Part shown: in pieces, positions 18,622 through 27,295 of the stretch | How the letters are laid out: the number at the start of each line of letters is the position of its first letter | Position numbering within the stretch: the first letter of the stretch is position 1 | Source: Pseudomonas taiwanensis | Lineage (GTDB): Bacteria; Pseudomonadota; Gammaproteobacteria; Pseudomonadales; Pseudomonadaceae | DNA: 64,000 nucleotides | Direction of reading: 5' to 3' | Assembly (NCBI RefSeq): GCF_013393345.1 | Contig: NZ_QJRF01000049.1 | Span: 1 to 64,000, forward strand | Made by a program: the position numbers and the translations under genes | The notes under the pieces: model-generated | Told to the model about the DNA's origin: nothing | Database searches by the model: none | Seen by the model: only the letters and a program-made list of their open reading frames with translations

Positions 18622-18754
18622 TTTTCTCAGGCCTCCCGGGCCAACTTCGTAAATTATTCAGGCGATCACCCAAAACTTCCGTAATCCCTGCATTCAGCCT
18701 CAATGCAGTGCAACGCAAAATATTGCCCACGTCCACTGCCTCCGGAGCCTGATC

Positions 18755-19375
18755 ATGGCGGCCCTGCTGTTTCTCAAATCCGTCCTGATCGGCCTGTCCA
18801 TCGCCGCGCCTGTCGGCCCCATCGGCCTGCTGTGCATCCAGCGCACCCTGGGCCATGGCGCACGCATCGGTTTCATCAGCGGCCTGGGCGCCGCGGCGGC
18901 GGATGCCTGCTACGGGGCACTGGGAGCTTTCGGCATCGGCGCCATCACCCGCGCCTTCGTGGCGCTGGCCACCCCGCTGGCCATAGTCGGCGCCCTGTTC
19001 CTGGCCTGGATGGGCCTGAAGATGTTGCGTGCAAAGCCGCCGGAACGCGCGGCCAGTGCCAGTGACCCGGTCCGGGCGATGCCGGCGTTCGTCTCGGTGT
19101 TCCTGCTGACCCTGAGCAACCCGCTGACCATCCTGTCCTTCGTCGCCATCTTCGCCACCCTGTCCGGCGGAGAGGCCCTGTCCGGTGCGGGCGGGCTGGT
19201 GATGGTGCTGGGCGTGTTCTGCGGCTCGGCGCTCTGGTGGCTGGCACTGAGCTTGGGCGTATCCACCGTTCGCCACCGTCTGGGTGTAGGCGCCATGCAA
19301 TGGATCGACCGTACTGCCGGCGTCTTCTTGCTGGGCTTCGCCGCCTGGCAGCTGGCCCGAGTGGCTGCCGGTTGA
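18755..19375 (+). CDS. LysE family amino acid exporter
   Basis: A 206-residue inner-membrane exporter. The N terminus (FLKSVLIGLSIAAPVGPIGLLCIQRTLGHG) and the central TLSNPLTILSFVAIFA are characteristic of LysE-type translocators, with about six hydrophobic spans. CGGAG lies seven bases upstream of the ATG. It is divergent from the Lrp-type regulator, which probably controls it in response to an intracellular amino acid. It is only distantly like the LysE-type protein at 3312-3929, so the two are not a recent duplication. Confidence 0.9.
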   Translation: MAALLFLKSVLIGLSIAAPVGPIGLLCIQRTLGHGARIGFISGLGAAAADACYGALGAFGIGAITRAFVALATPLAIVGALFLAWMGLKMLRAKPPERAASASDPVRAMPAFVSVFLLTLSNPLTILSFVAIFATLSGGEALSGAGGLVMVLGVFCGSALWWLALSLGVSTVRHRLGVGAMQWIDRTAGVFLLGFAAWQLARVAAG

Positions 19376-19400
19376 ATCTGGTGCCTGACTCATCACTTAA

Positions 19401-19469
19401 CTTGTAGGAGCGAGCTTGCTCGCGAATAGTCCGAGCGCAATCTTTCGCGAGCAAGCTCGCTCCTACAGC
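19401..19469. repeat. REP pair of the GTAGGAGCGAGCTTGCTCGC type
   Basis: Two inverted copies of GTAGGAGCGAGCTTGCTCGCGA separated by about 20 bases. It is a third REP class in the window and can fold into a long hairpin at the end of the LysE-type gene. Confidence 0.9.
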
Positions 19470-19668
19470 AACTCAGCTGGGTAGCCCGGTGCCACTGGTC
19501 GTTACGCCCGGTAATCCCCACGCTCCCCAATCCTCGGTCTTTCGGCCAATTAACCGATCTATATCGGCCTTTCCATTTATATGGCGCGGCATTTGCTTTC
19601 ATATTTGCGACCTAAACAGATAGATATCGATTTAGGCCCAACTCAAGCCCACCCAAAGGTTGCCGCAA

Positions 19669-20769
19669 TTGATCAAGCACAGACTCCCCCGCCTCCTGGG
19701 CGCCGCCTTGTGCGGCCTGCTCGCCACCCAGGCCCTGGCCGAAGAACGCACCCTGCGCGTCTACAACTGGTTCGACTACATCACCCCGCAGACGCTGGAC
19801 AACTTCAAGAAGGAAAACGGCGCCAAGCTGATCTACGACATCTTCGACACCAACGAAGCGCTGGAAGCCAAGCTGCTCACCGGCAACTCCGGCTATGACG
19901 TGGTGGTGCCGTCCAACGTCTTCCTCGCCAAGCAGATCCAGGCCGACGTGTTCCAGCCGCTGGACCGCAGCAAGCTGCCCAACTGGAATCACCTCGATCC
20001 GCAGCTGATGAAGCTGATCGAGGCCAACGATCCGGGCAACCGCTTCGCCGTGCCCTACATGTACGGAACGGTGCTGATCGGCTTCAACCCGGCCAAGGTA
20101 AAGGCAGCCCTGGGCGAAAATGCCCCCGTGGACAGCTGGGACCTGATCTTCAAGGAAGAGAACATCGCCAAGCTCAAGCAATGCGGTGTGGCCCTGCTGG
20201 ATTCGCCGTCGGAAATCCTGCCCATCGCCCTGCATTACCTGGGCCTGCCGCCCAACAGCAACCAGCCGAAGGACTACGACAAGGCCGGCGAGCTGCTGCA
20301 AAAAATCCGTCCCAACGTCGCCTACTTCCACTCCTCCAAGTACATGGCCGACATCGCCAACGGCGACATCTGCGTAGCCGTGGGTTACTCGGGCAGCTTC
20401 TCCCAGGCGGCCAACCGTGCCAAGGAAGCGGGCAACGGCGTGGTGGTGGACATGCGCCTGCCCAAGGAAGGTGCACCGGTGTGGTTCGACATGCTCGCCA
20501 TCCCCAAAGGCGCGAAGAACCCCGAGGACGCCCATGCCTTCATCAACTACCTGCTGCAGCCCCAGGTGATCGCGCCGGTCAGTGACTTCGTCGGTTATCC
20601 GAACCCGAACAAGGACGCCACCGCCCTGGTCAACCCGGAAATCCGCAACAACCCCAACCTCTATCCCACCGCCGAGGCCCAGGCGACCCTCTTCACCCTG
20701 CTGCCACTGGAGCGCAATGCCGAACGCGCCCGCACCCGTGCCTGGACGAAGCTGAAGTCGGGGACCTGA
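19669..20769 (+). CDS. Polyamine ABC transporter periplasmic binding protein (PotF/SpuD type)
   Basis: A 366-residue protein with a signal peptide (about residues 1-25, ...ATQALAEE) and the PotF/SpuD/PotD fold: LRVYNWFDYITPQTLDNF near the mature start, YDVVVPSNVF, and FAVPYMYGTVLIGFNP. It should bind putrescine or spermidine in the periplasm. The start is TTG at 19669 with AAAGG nine bases upstream; TTG 19660 directly touches that site and no ATG fits. No permease or ATPase genes lie nearby, so it must share a transporter encoded elsewhere or act as an orphan receptor. The upstream region is AT-rich with two short inverted repeats. Confidence 0.88.
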   Translation: MIKHRLPRLLGAALCGLLATQALAEERTLRVYNWFDYITPQTLDNFKKENGAKLIYDIFDTNEALEAKLLTGNSGYDVVVPSNVFLAKQIQADVFQPLDRSKLPNWNHLDPQLMKLIEANDPGNRFAVPYMYGTVLIGFNPAKVKAALGENAPVDSWDLIFKEENIAKLKQCGVALLDSPSEILPIALHYLGLPPNSNQPKDYDKAGELLQKIRPNVAYFHSSKYMADIANGDICVAVGYSGSFSQAANRAKEAGNGVVVDMRLPKEGAPVWFDMLAIPKGAKNPEDAHAFINYLLQPQVIAPVSDFVGYPNPNKDATALVNPEIRNNPNLYPTAEAQATLFTLLPLERNAERARTRAWTKLKSGT

Positions 20770-20780
20770 CGGTCGAAAAA

Positions 20781-20950
20781 CCTGTGGGGGCGATTTCAAT
20801 CGCCAAGGGCAGCGCAGCTGCCCCCCTATGATTCCCAACGGCAGGCCTTCTGCCTGCTCAGCGACTGAAGTCGCCCCCACAAGGTTTCCCCCGCAGCACC
20901 GAGCCCTGTAGGGGCGAATTCATTCGCCAAGGGCAGCGCAGCTGCCCCAT
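20781..20950. repeat. REP cluster
   Basis: GTGGGGGCGATTTCAATCGCC, then GCGACTGAAGTCGCCCCCAC, then GGGGCGAATTCATTCGCC, each followed or preceded by GGGCAGCGCAGCTGCCC. It covers the first half of the gap before the amine dehydrogenase operon. Confidence 0.85.
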
Positions 20951-21040
20951 CGCTGCGATCCAGCGCCCCGCACCCGATCAGCACCCTCCCCCACCTCCTC
21001 CCGCACCCGGTCTATGCTTTCTGGCGCGTTCTCCAAAGCG

Positions 21041-21090
21041 TTGGCAGCCTGCCAAAAGAAGTGGCACAGGCACACAAGGGGTTGGCACGG
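21041..21090. promoter_or_regulatory. Candidate operator region upstream of aauB
   Basis: A perfect 15-base palindrome TTGGCAGCCTGCCAA (21041-21055) is followed by two more TGGCAC half-sites at 21062 and 21082, spaced about 20 bases (two helical turns). It lies about 100-145 bases before the aauB start. A regulator binding site is an inference. Confidence 0.45.
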
Positions 21091-21186
21091 ACAACAAGCT
21101 CCCCGCCGACGGCCAGGGGCAGACTAGGACTGCAGATTTCTGCCCTGCACCCGCAACAAAGTCCAATAATTCAGGGAGCCGCCCCA

Positions 21187-22341
21187 ATGCGAATAACCAG
21201 GATCCTCGCCCAATCAACGCTGGCCCTGGGCGTCTCGCTCATCGGCCTCGGCAATGCCAGTGCCGAGCTGCCGGCCGATACAGGCATCGGCCAGACCACC
21301 TTGCCCTTCCCGCCGGAACCGCACCGCGCGTACATCGTCGACGTCGAGTTCGAGAGCTTCGTCGCCGGTCGCGTGACTGTGGTCGACCCCGAGAAGAAGA
21401 AAATGCTCGGCATGGTGCCCACCGGCTTCGCCGCGCCCTCTACCCTGAGCCGCGACGGCAAGACGCTGTTCACTGCCGACCTGTTCTACTCCCGTGGCAC
21501 CCGTGGCACCCGCACCGACGTGCTGACCGCGTGGGACACCAGCACCCTGTCCCCCTCCTATGAAGTGCTGATCCCCACCAAGCGCGCCGAGGCCCTGACC
21601 CAGCGCTACTCCCTGGGCACCAGCACCGATGACCGCTTCGTCTACGTCTACAACTTCACCCCGTCCACTTCGGTGACCGTGGTCGACGTCAAGGCCAAGG
21701 CCGTGGCCGGCGAAATCGCCATCCCTGGTTGCGTGCTGAACTACCCGGTGGGCAAGCGTTCCTTCGCCTCCCTGTGCGGTGACGGCAGCGTGCAACTGGT
21801 GACGCTGAACGACGAAGGCAAGGAAGTCTCCCGCACCCACACCGCCTTCTTCGACCCCAACGCCGAGAAGCTGGTTGAGCGCGCCTACGCCGTGGGCGAC
21901 ATCTACTACTTCGTCACCACCACCGGCACCGTGCGCGGCGTGGACTTCTCCGGCAAGCAGCCGAAAGTCCTGGAAGCCTGGGAGCTGGTGACCGACGCCG
22001 CCGAGAAGAAGGCTGGCTGGGCGCCTGGCGGCTGGCAGCTGATCACCGTCGCGCCGAAGCTGAATCGTCTGTATGTGCTGATGCATGACGCCCATGAAGC
22101 GATGAAGTGGGAAGACCCGAGCCCGATCGTCTGGGTCTATGACCTCAAGACGCACAAGCGCATCGGTACCCTGGAAGCGCCGAACCCGATCTGGAGCCTG
22201 CAAGCCACCAGCGACGAGAACCCCCTGCTACTGGGCACCAACATCGCCGGCGGTCTGGAAGTATTCGACCTGAAGAGCGGCAAGCACACCGGCACCATGG
22301 AACGCATCCAGAAGACCGCGACCCAGATCCTCAGCCACTGA
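21187..22341 (+). CDS. aauB: Aromatic amine dehydrogenase heavy (alpha) subunit
   Basis: A 384-residue secreted protein with a signal peptide (about residues 1-27) and the seven-bladed propeller pattern of quinohemoprotein-like amine dehydrogenase large subunits (AYIVDVEF, VTVVDPEKKK, TALFTAD-like blades, GTLEAPNPIWSLQ). With the TTQ light chain it oxidises primary amines in the periplasm to aldehyde and ammonia and passes electrons to a small carrier. GGGAG lies eight bases upstream of the ATG. First gene of the order B-E-D-A-cytochrome, the arrangement known for aromatic amine dehydrogenase. Confidence 0.9.
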   Translation: MRITRILAQSTLALGVSLIGLGNASAELPADTGIGQTTLPFPPEPHRAYIVDVEFESFVAGRVTVVDPEKKKMLGMVPTGFAAPSTLSRDGKTLFTADLFYSRGTRGTRTDVLTAWDTSTLSPSYEVLIPTKRAEALTQRYSLGTSTDDRFVYVYNFTPSTSVTVVDVKAKAVAGEIAIPGCVLNYPVGKRSFASLCGDGSVQLVTLNDEGKEVSRTHTAFFDPNAEKLVERAYAVGDIYYFVTTTGTVRGVDFSGKQPKVLEAWELVTDAAEKKAGWAPGGWQLITVAPKLNRLYVLMHDAHEAMKWEDPSPIVWVYDLKTHKRIGTLEAPNPIWSLQATSDENPLLLGTNIAGGLEVFDLKSGKHTGTMERIQKTATQILSH

Positions 22342-22353
22342 CGAGGTGCAGCC

Positions 22354-22893
22354 ATGCAACTTGATCCCATATTCATCATCGCCGCCGCCCTCGCGGTCGC
22401 GGTGATCCTGGCCAGCGCGGCGACCCACAAGCTGCGTGCGCCAGCGCGCTTCGCCAACCAGGTGGAGGATTACCAGTTGCTGCCGCGCGGTCTGGTACGC
22501 CCGGTGTCGCGTCTCGTGCCCTTCATCGAAGTGGCCGTGGCCTTCGCCCTGCTGGTGCCCGCCAGCCGTCACGCTGCAGCACTGGCCGCCGCCGCGCTGC
22601 TGGCCGGCTACGCCGGGGCCATCGCCATCAACCTGTGGCGCGGCCGCCGCGACATCGACTGCGGTTGCGCAGGCCCTGAACAGGCCCAGCCGATCCGCCC
22701 GGTGCTGCTGGCACGCAACGCCGTACTGGTAGGCCTGGCGCTGGTCGCCAGCGTCGCCCCCCACAGCCGCGAGCTGGGTGCATTCGACATCTTCGTCGTG
22801 ATCGCCTCCAGCGCAGCGACCCTGCTCCTGTATGCCGCTGCGGATGGCCTGATGGCCAACGCTCCCCGTCTGCTCAAACTCATTGGAAGGTGA
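22354..22893 (+). CDS. aauE: MauE-type membrane protein for amine dehydrogenase maturation
   Basis: A 179-residue integral membrane protein with four or five spans. MauE-type features include the first helix followed by ATHKLRAPARFANQVEDYQLLP and a DIDCGCAGP cysteine pair in the middle loop. The family works with MauD to form or guide the many disulfides of the light chain, possibly by transferring reducing power across the membrane. It lies 12 bases after aauB and three bases before aauD. Confidence 0.88.
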   Translation: MQLDPIFIIAAALAVAVILASAATHKLRAPARFANQVEDYQLLPRGLVRPVSRLVPFIEVAVAFALLVPASRHAAALAAAALLAGYAGAIAINLWRGRRDIDCGCAGPEQAQPIRPVLLARNAVLVGLALVASVAPHSRELGAFDIFVVIASSAATLLLYAAADGLMANAPRLLKLIGR

Positions 22894-22896
22894 ATC

Positions 22897-23508
22897 ATGG
22901 AAGCCCTTATCGTTTCCAACGTCCTGCTCTGGTGCCTCTTGATCGCTCTGGCCTTCGCCGTCATGGGCCTGGTGCGTCAAATTGGTGTACTCCACGGCCG
23001 CCTGGCCCCGGCCGGCGCGCTGATGGTCGACAAAGGCGTGGCCGTCAACGAACCCGCCCCGAAAGTCACCGCTGCCGACCGTAACGGCCGTCCGGTGAAC
23101 TTCGGCTACGCCGGCGAGAAAGCCCAACTGCTGTTCTTCCTCTCGCCCACCTGCCCGATCTGCAAATCCCTGCTGCCGGCCATCAAGTCCATCGCCAAGG
23201 ACCAGGCCGACCGCCTCGACGTGATCTACGTCAGCGACGGCGACATGGACGCCCAGCAAGCACTGATCGCCGAGCACAAGCTGGAAGACGCCACCTACGT
23301 GGTTGGCCCGGAAGTCGGCATGACCTACCAGATCGGCAAGCTCCCCTACGCCGCCCTGGTCGACAAGGCCGGTGTGCTGCGCTCCAAAGGCCTGGTGAAC
23401 TCCCGCGAGCACCTGGACAGCCTGTTCGAGGCCGAACACCTGGGCAGCGCCACTCTGCAGCATTACCTGCACAACCACGCGCACGACCACGGCGCGCACA
23501 ACCACTAA
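22897..23508 (+). CDS. aauD: MauD-type thioredoxin-like disulfide protein
   Basis: A 203-residue membrane-anchored thioredoxin-fold protein. One N-terminal helix (VLLWCLLIALAFAVMGLV) tethers it to the inner membrane, and the active site is CPIC (Cys86-Cys89) within a LSPTCPICKSLLP segment. It is the expected disulfide isomerase or oxidase for the six-disulfide light chain encoded next. The tail is unusually His-rich (HNHAHDHGAHNH), which may bind metal; that is an observation, not a known family feature. Confidence 0.9.
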   Translation: MEALIVSNVLLWCLLIALAFAVMGLVRQIGVLHGRLAPAGALMVDKGVAVNEPAPKVTAADRNGRPVNFGYAGEKAQLLFFLSPTCPICKSLLPAIKSIAKDQADRLDVIYVSDGDMDAQQALIAEHKLEDATYVVGPEVGMTYQIGKLPYAALVDKAGVLRSKGLVNSREHLDSLFEAEHLGSATLQHYLHNHAHDHGAHNH

Positions 23509-23523
23509 GGAAGGGAGCCCTCC

Positions 23524-24045
23524 ATGAAACTGCTAGACCGCCTTTTCGAGCGCTCCACGCGCCATGTCGCCGACACCACCTCCCGGCGCAAACTCCTCGG
23601 CCGCATCGGTTCCCTGATGGTGGCCGGCGCCGCCCTGCCGGTACTGCTGCCGATCGACCGCACCAGCAAGGCCCTGGCCGCCGACAAGCCGATGGCCGGC
23701 GACCCGGGTGATCCCAACAGCTGCGACTACTGGCGCTACTGCTCCGTCGACGGCTTCCTGTGCAGCTGCTGCGGCGGCTCGGTGACCTCCTGCCCGCCCG
23801 GCACCGAGGCCTCCCAGGTGACCTGGATCGGCACCTGCCGCAACCCGGCCGACAACAAGGACTACATCATTTCCTACAACGACTGCTGCGGTAAGCACAG
23901 CTGCGCCCAGTGCGCCTGTACCCGCAACGACAGCGAGGAACCGGCGTACCGTCCGTTCAACAACAACGACGTCAACTGGTGCCTGGCGGCCAAGTCGCAC
24001 ATCTACCACTGCACCGTTTCCATCATCCGCGGCGTCGCGATCTGA
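23524..24045 (+). CDS. aauA: Aromatic amine dehydrogenase light (beta) subunit, TTQ-bearing
   Basis: A 173-residue precursor with a long leader containing a twin-arginine motif (SRRKLLG at residues 20-26), so it is exported folded by Tat. The mature part has the dense cysteine pattern of the family. Trp101 and Trp152 are 51 residues apart and Asp120 is 19 after the first Trp, matching TTQ partners and catalytic Asp of known enzymes (57/108/76 in methylamine dehydrogenase; 109/160/128 in aromatic amine dehydrogenase). The DGFLCSCCGG and WIGTC segments are closer to aromatic amine dehydrogenase than to methylamine dehydrogenase. Likely substrates are tyramine or phenylethylamine-like amines. 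Confidence 0.93.
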   Translation: MKLLDRLFERSTRHVADTTSRRKLLGRIGSLMVAGAALPVLLPIDRTSKALAADKPMAGDPGDPNSCDYWRYCSVDGFLCSCCGGSVTSCPPGTEASQVTWIGTCRNPADNKDYIISYNDCCGKHSCAQCACTRNDSEEPAYRPFNNNDVNWCLAAKSHIYHCTVSIIRGVAI

Positions 24046-24062
24046 CCCGCCGGAGGGCTGCC

Positions 24063-24590
24063 ATGCGTTACCTGTTGATTGCCGGACTGATGTGCGCAAT
24101 GGCGGCCCCGCTGGCCATGGCGCGCGCCATTCCGGACCCGAACCAGAAGCACGCGCCGGGCAACGAAGCGCCGCAAACGCCCATCTCCCAGGCCGGCTAC
24201 AGCACCCCGGTGAACTACCAGCTGCAATGCGCTGGCTGCCACCTGGGCGACGGAACCGGCTCCAAGGCCAACGACACGCCGAAGATGAAAGGCTTCGTCG
24301 GCAACTTCCTCAAAGTGGAAGGCGGTCGTGAGTTCCTGGTGCGCGTACCGGGCATGTCCCAGTCGGCGCTGAACAACGCCCAACTGGCCGAACTGATCAA
24401 CTGGATGATGCGCAAGGACGGCATTGCCGGCAGCAGCGTGCCTGACGACTACAAGCCCTACACCGAGGCCGAAGTCGCGAAAATCCGCAGCGTCACCCTG
24501 CTCAACCTGCCGGACACCCGCGCCGGCCTGATCAAGCAGATGCGCGAAAAAGGCATCGCCATCGACGATGGCATGGACAACGCCTACTGA
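24063..24590 (+). CDS. Periplasmic c-type cytochrome of the amine dehydrogenase operon
   Basis: A 175-residue secreted protein: signal peptide to about residue 20, one haem site CAGCH (Cys56, Cys59, His60), and a downstream Met that could be the axial ligand (near VPGMSQSALN). It follows aauA by 17 bases and is the counterpart of the small cytochrome gene found after aauA in other aau clusters. It may accept electrons from the enzyme or help TTQ formation; the sequence cannot decide. The C-terminal half beyond the haem domain is long for a simple class I cytochrome. Confidence 0.85.
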   Translation: MRYLLIAGLMCAMAAPLAMARAIPDPNQKHAPGNEAPQTPISQAGYSTPVNYQLQCAGCHLGDGTGSKANDTPKMKGFVGNFLKVEGGREFLVRVPGMSQSALNNAQLAELINWMMRKDGIAGSSVPDDYKPYTEAEVAKIRSVTLLNLPDTRAGLIKQMREKGIAIDDGMDNAY

Positions 24591-24612
24591 GTTTTATGCT
24601 GGACGGCTTGCA

Positions 24613-24640
24613 GCCCGCCTTTATGGCGGGCTTTTTTTTT
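24613..24640 (+). terminator. Intrinsic terminator of the aau operon
   Basis: Seven-base stem GCCCGCC/GGCGGGC with a TTTAT loop followed by nine T, 23 bases after the cytochrome stop. Confidence 0.95.
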
Positions 24641-24650
24641 GCGTGCACCT

Positions 24651-24705
24651 TGTAGGTCGGTGCGGGCGGCGTTCCGCTAGAGCGAAGCGAAACCCAACGA
24701 TCGAG
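24651..24705. repeat. Possible remnant of a dispersed Pseudomonas repeat
   Basis: TGTAGGTCGG...GAGCGAAGCGAAACCCAACG resembles a widespread repeat that reads GTAGGTCGG...AAACCCAAC. Only one copy is present here, so this rests on recall of the family. Confidence 0.4.
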
Positions 24706-24752
24706 GCCCGAAGCCGCGATCAATCCTTCGACCTCGTGGCTCAACTACCTGG

Positions 24753-25643
24753 CTAACTGCCCAGGACATCCAAAAGACGACTCAAGACGGCCGCTTCCAC
24801 GGCCCCCTGGTCATCGCCTTCGCTGAAAACGGCGCAGCTTGCAGAGTTGCCCGCGTGGGCACAGCGATAGACCGCGACTGTGCTGCCCGGTCCGCTTCCC
24901 GTGTGTCCGCAAAGCGTCAGACCGTCGCTCACAGCACCAATCATCAAGCCGAGGCCATATCCGGGAGCGGTCCAGGGTCTACCAGGAATCGGTCCCCCAA
25001 GGACGAGCGCCGCCTGCATTTCCTGAAGCAACGAATGAGGGAGCAGTTGCCCACTCAACAACCGTTCCAGCAATAAGGCCGCGTCCGAAAGCGTGCCGAG
25101 CAGCAAGCCGTGATAGACCCAGCCCGGATCGTAACCGCGCATTACTCCCCGACAGATACCGCCCAGTTGCTCGCCTGACCTTGCGAGCGACACATGCGGC
25201 ACGGCGAGAGGCGCCAAGACTCGTTGCTTCAACGCCTCCTGCAGCGAAAGGCCGGTCAGGCACTCGAGCAGTTGTCCCACGTACAGGTAACCCACATTGG
25301 AGTATCGCCATTGAGTTCCGGGCGGATAACGCAACCTGGAGGCGTCAAGCCGAGTCAACATCTCCTCAGCCGGCCAGGGCGTATCACCACGAGCAACGGC
25401 TGCGTGGTACTCAGCCAGCTCACCGTAGTCCGCCAACCCCGCCTGATGGCGCAGCAACTGACGCAAAGTGAACGAGCCTTCCGGGACTACTTCATCAAGC
25501 TCAATCAGGCCGTCACGCACGAGTGACAAGGCAGCAGCAGCCAACACGGTCTTGGTGAAGCTCCACCAGGGCACTACTGCGTCAGGCTGCGTGGGGGCTA
25601 GCAGATCACCGTTCGAGACGACGGAAAAAAGCATTGGATACAT
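24753..25643 (-). CDS. Serine hydrolase, class C beta-lactamase/DD-peptidase fold
   Basis: A 296-residue protein. The nucleophile motif SxxK is SFTK near residue 28, the YxN motif is YSNVGY in mid-sequence, and HTGSGPGS near the C terminus is the third active-site element. There is no signal peptide, so it is probably cytoplasmic; esterase, amidase or peptidase activity is possible. The motif order sits closer to the start than usual, so the N terminus is short for the family. ATG 25643 touches an AAGGA site; ATG 25634 would be better spaced. It is a single gene, convergent with the aau terminator. Confidence 0.85.
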   Translation of the reverse strand: MYPMLFSVVSNGDLLAPTQPDAVVPWWSFTKTVLAAAALSLVRDGLIELDEVVPEGSFTLRQLLRHQAGLADYGELAEYHAAVARGDTPWPAEEMLTRLDASRLRYPPGTQWRYSNVGYLYVGQLLECLTGLSLQEALKQRVLAPLAVPHVSLARSGEQLGGICRGVMRGYDPGWVYHGLLLGTLSDAALLLERLLSGQLLPHSLLQEMQAALVLGGPIPGRPWTAPGYGLGLMIGAVSDGLTLCGHTGSGPGSTVAVYRCAHAGNSASCAVFSEGDDQGAVEAAVLSRLLDVLGS

Positions 25644-25691
25644 GTCCTTATTTGGTAAGCAAAGCCGTGCTTCCAGATGCCTGCGGCAAAT

Positions 25692-25812
25692 CGTTTGGCT
25701 GTGTCTGCATTACGTGTTGCAAGTAGCTGCATTGCCCGTAGGAGCTGGCTTGCCAGCGAATGGCCCCGTTTCCCTAGCAAGCCAGCTCCTACAAGGCTCC
25801 TGGACCGATGGC
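25692..25812. repeat. REP pair, second copy of the 3178-3285 block; last REP in the window
   Basis: Inverted GTAGGAGCTGGCTTGCCAGC arms with the same flanks as at 3178 (GCTGTGTCTGCAT..., GCTCCTGGACCGA), including about 45 bases outside the REP. It fills the gap between the serine hydrolase and MFS genes. I find no further REP from here to 64000. Confidence 0.85.
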
Positions 25813-25961
25813 CCATCTCTGGCAACAGCTAACGCAGGCATAGCCAATCGTTTCACCGGGCGACGGAGATTATGCACGTTTGATCAGCGATCAAGCGGCG
25901 TTGCTTGCTCTGGCAAGCCGCTGGATTGTGGTCGTCTGGCTGCCCAACCCCACGCAGCGGA

Positions 25962-27170
25962 CTAGCTGCGGGGCTGCAAGAGGGCCAGCACGACTGTCAA
26001 CGCAGCCAGTATGGCGGTAAGCGTCAAGGGCCCCATGGCGCCATAGGTATCCACGACGTAGCCGCCGACAACCGCGCCGATGGTGATGGCGACCTGGAAG
26101 GACGTGATCATCAAACTCCCCGCTGCTTCCAGCGCGTCAGGCGCCGCACGGGACAGGTTGATCGGAAGCACCACCGGCGCCATGCCAAAGGCGAGGCCCC
26201 ACAGCGTAGCGAAGCCGAAAGCAACGTCGAAGCGCACGCCCCAAAGCACCAAAGCGAGCGCCGCAAACGTCATCAACACGGCTGTGGTCGTGACGGCCAT
26301 GTGGATATTGGCGTCGGCCATGCGGCCACCCACGACATTGCCCATCACAGCGGCGATACCGAAACCGAGCAGCGCCAGGGCAATCGGTCCGGTTGCCAGG
26401 TGCGTAACCTGTTCGAGGAACGGGCGCAAATAGACCGATCCCGCAAAATGCCCCGTCATCAGCAAGAGGATGGCCAGCATGCCGAGCTGGATGCCACGTC
26501 GGCGTGTCAGCCGCAGGACGTCGGCAAGACTGTTGCTTGTGGTTGCAGGCAATGTCGGCAGGGCGAGCCACTGCAGCACCATTGCAAGTCCGGCCAGCCC
26601 CGCTGTCATGGCCATGGCGCTGCGCCAGCCCAGCCAATCGCTGATCAATGCACCCATCGACGGTGCGGCTATGGTGGCGAGCGAGACGCCAAGGGTAACC
26701 ATAGCCATCCCCCGCCCCGTCGCATTGCTACCCACCAGCCTCGCTACGACGGCAAACGAAAGCGCCCAGAAACCGCTGAGGGCAATGCCCAGCCCGGCCC
26801 GACCTAACAACACTTGCCAGAACTCTGTCCCCACAGCCGCGAGAATGTTGGAGATGATCGCCAAGGCGCTGAGCCCCATCAGCACCGTCTTGCGGTTCAA
26901 CCTACCGATGAGAACATTGCTCAACAGGGCCATCACGGCGCCGACAGAAGCCGTGGCAGTGACGACCTGTCCCGCTGTTCCCTCGCTGATGCCGAGATCG
27001 CGCGCCATTGGTGTCAACAGGCCCGCCGGCAAAAACTCGGCTGACACCAATGCAAAGCTGGTAGCCGCCATCGAAAGGACGGCGAACCAGGTGGCCAGGC
27101 TCCACGTGGTTGGCGCATCCGCATTCAGGTCTATCAGCTCACCATCGAGCTGTAATGTTTTGTCCGTCAT
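25962..27170 (-). CDS. MFS drug/metabolite exporter (DHA1 family)
   Basis: A 402-residue 12-span transporter. Family motifs include the N-terminal FLPAGLLTPMARDLGISEGTAGQ and the motif A-like GRLNRKTVLM between helices 2 and 3. It resembles the AraJ/NepI exporters, which expel sugars, purine nucleosides or drugs; the substrate is not readable. It is divergent from a LysR-type gene with 125 bases between the starts, so the regulator very likely controls it. It starts at ATG 27170 with a weak GGA site. Confidence 0.9.
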   Translation of the reverse strand: MTDKTLQLDGELIDLNADAPTTWSLATWFAVLSMAATSFALVSAEFLPAGLLTPMARDLGISEGTAGQVVTATASVGAVMALLSNVLIGRLNRKTVLMGLSALAIISNILAAVGTEFWQVLLGRAGLGIALSGFWALSFAVVARLVGSNATGRGMAMVTLGVSLATIAAPSMGALISDWLGWRSAMAMTAGLAGLAMVLQWLALPTLPATTSNSLADVLRLTRRRGIQLGMLAILLLMTGHFAGSVYLRPFLEQVTHLATGPIALALLGFGIAAVMGNVVGGRMADANIHMAVTTTAVLMTFAALALVLWGVRFDVAFGFATLWGLAFGMAPVVLPINLSRAAPDALEAAGSLMITSFQVAITIGAVVGGYVVDTYGAMGPLTLTAILAALTVVLALLQPRS

Positions 27171-27295
27171 TGAAGTTTTCCAAGTCGTCGAGAGAGCTGC
27201 AATGCCGAGAGAAGCTCGGCCCGCGCAATGTAGAAACTCTCAACATGGAGAACTAGACTGCCGCTTCAAGAGTCAGTATCTCGGAAAATGAGAAT

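Noticed and set aside
21083-21100. Sigma-54 promoter before aauB
   Set aside because: TGGCACGG fits the -24 half, but no GC stands ten bases later; the nearest is at twelve.
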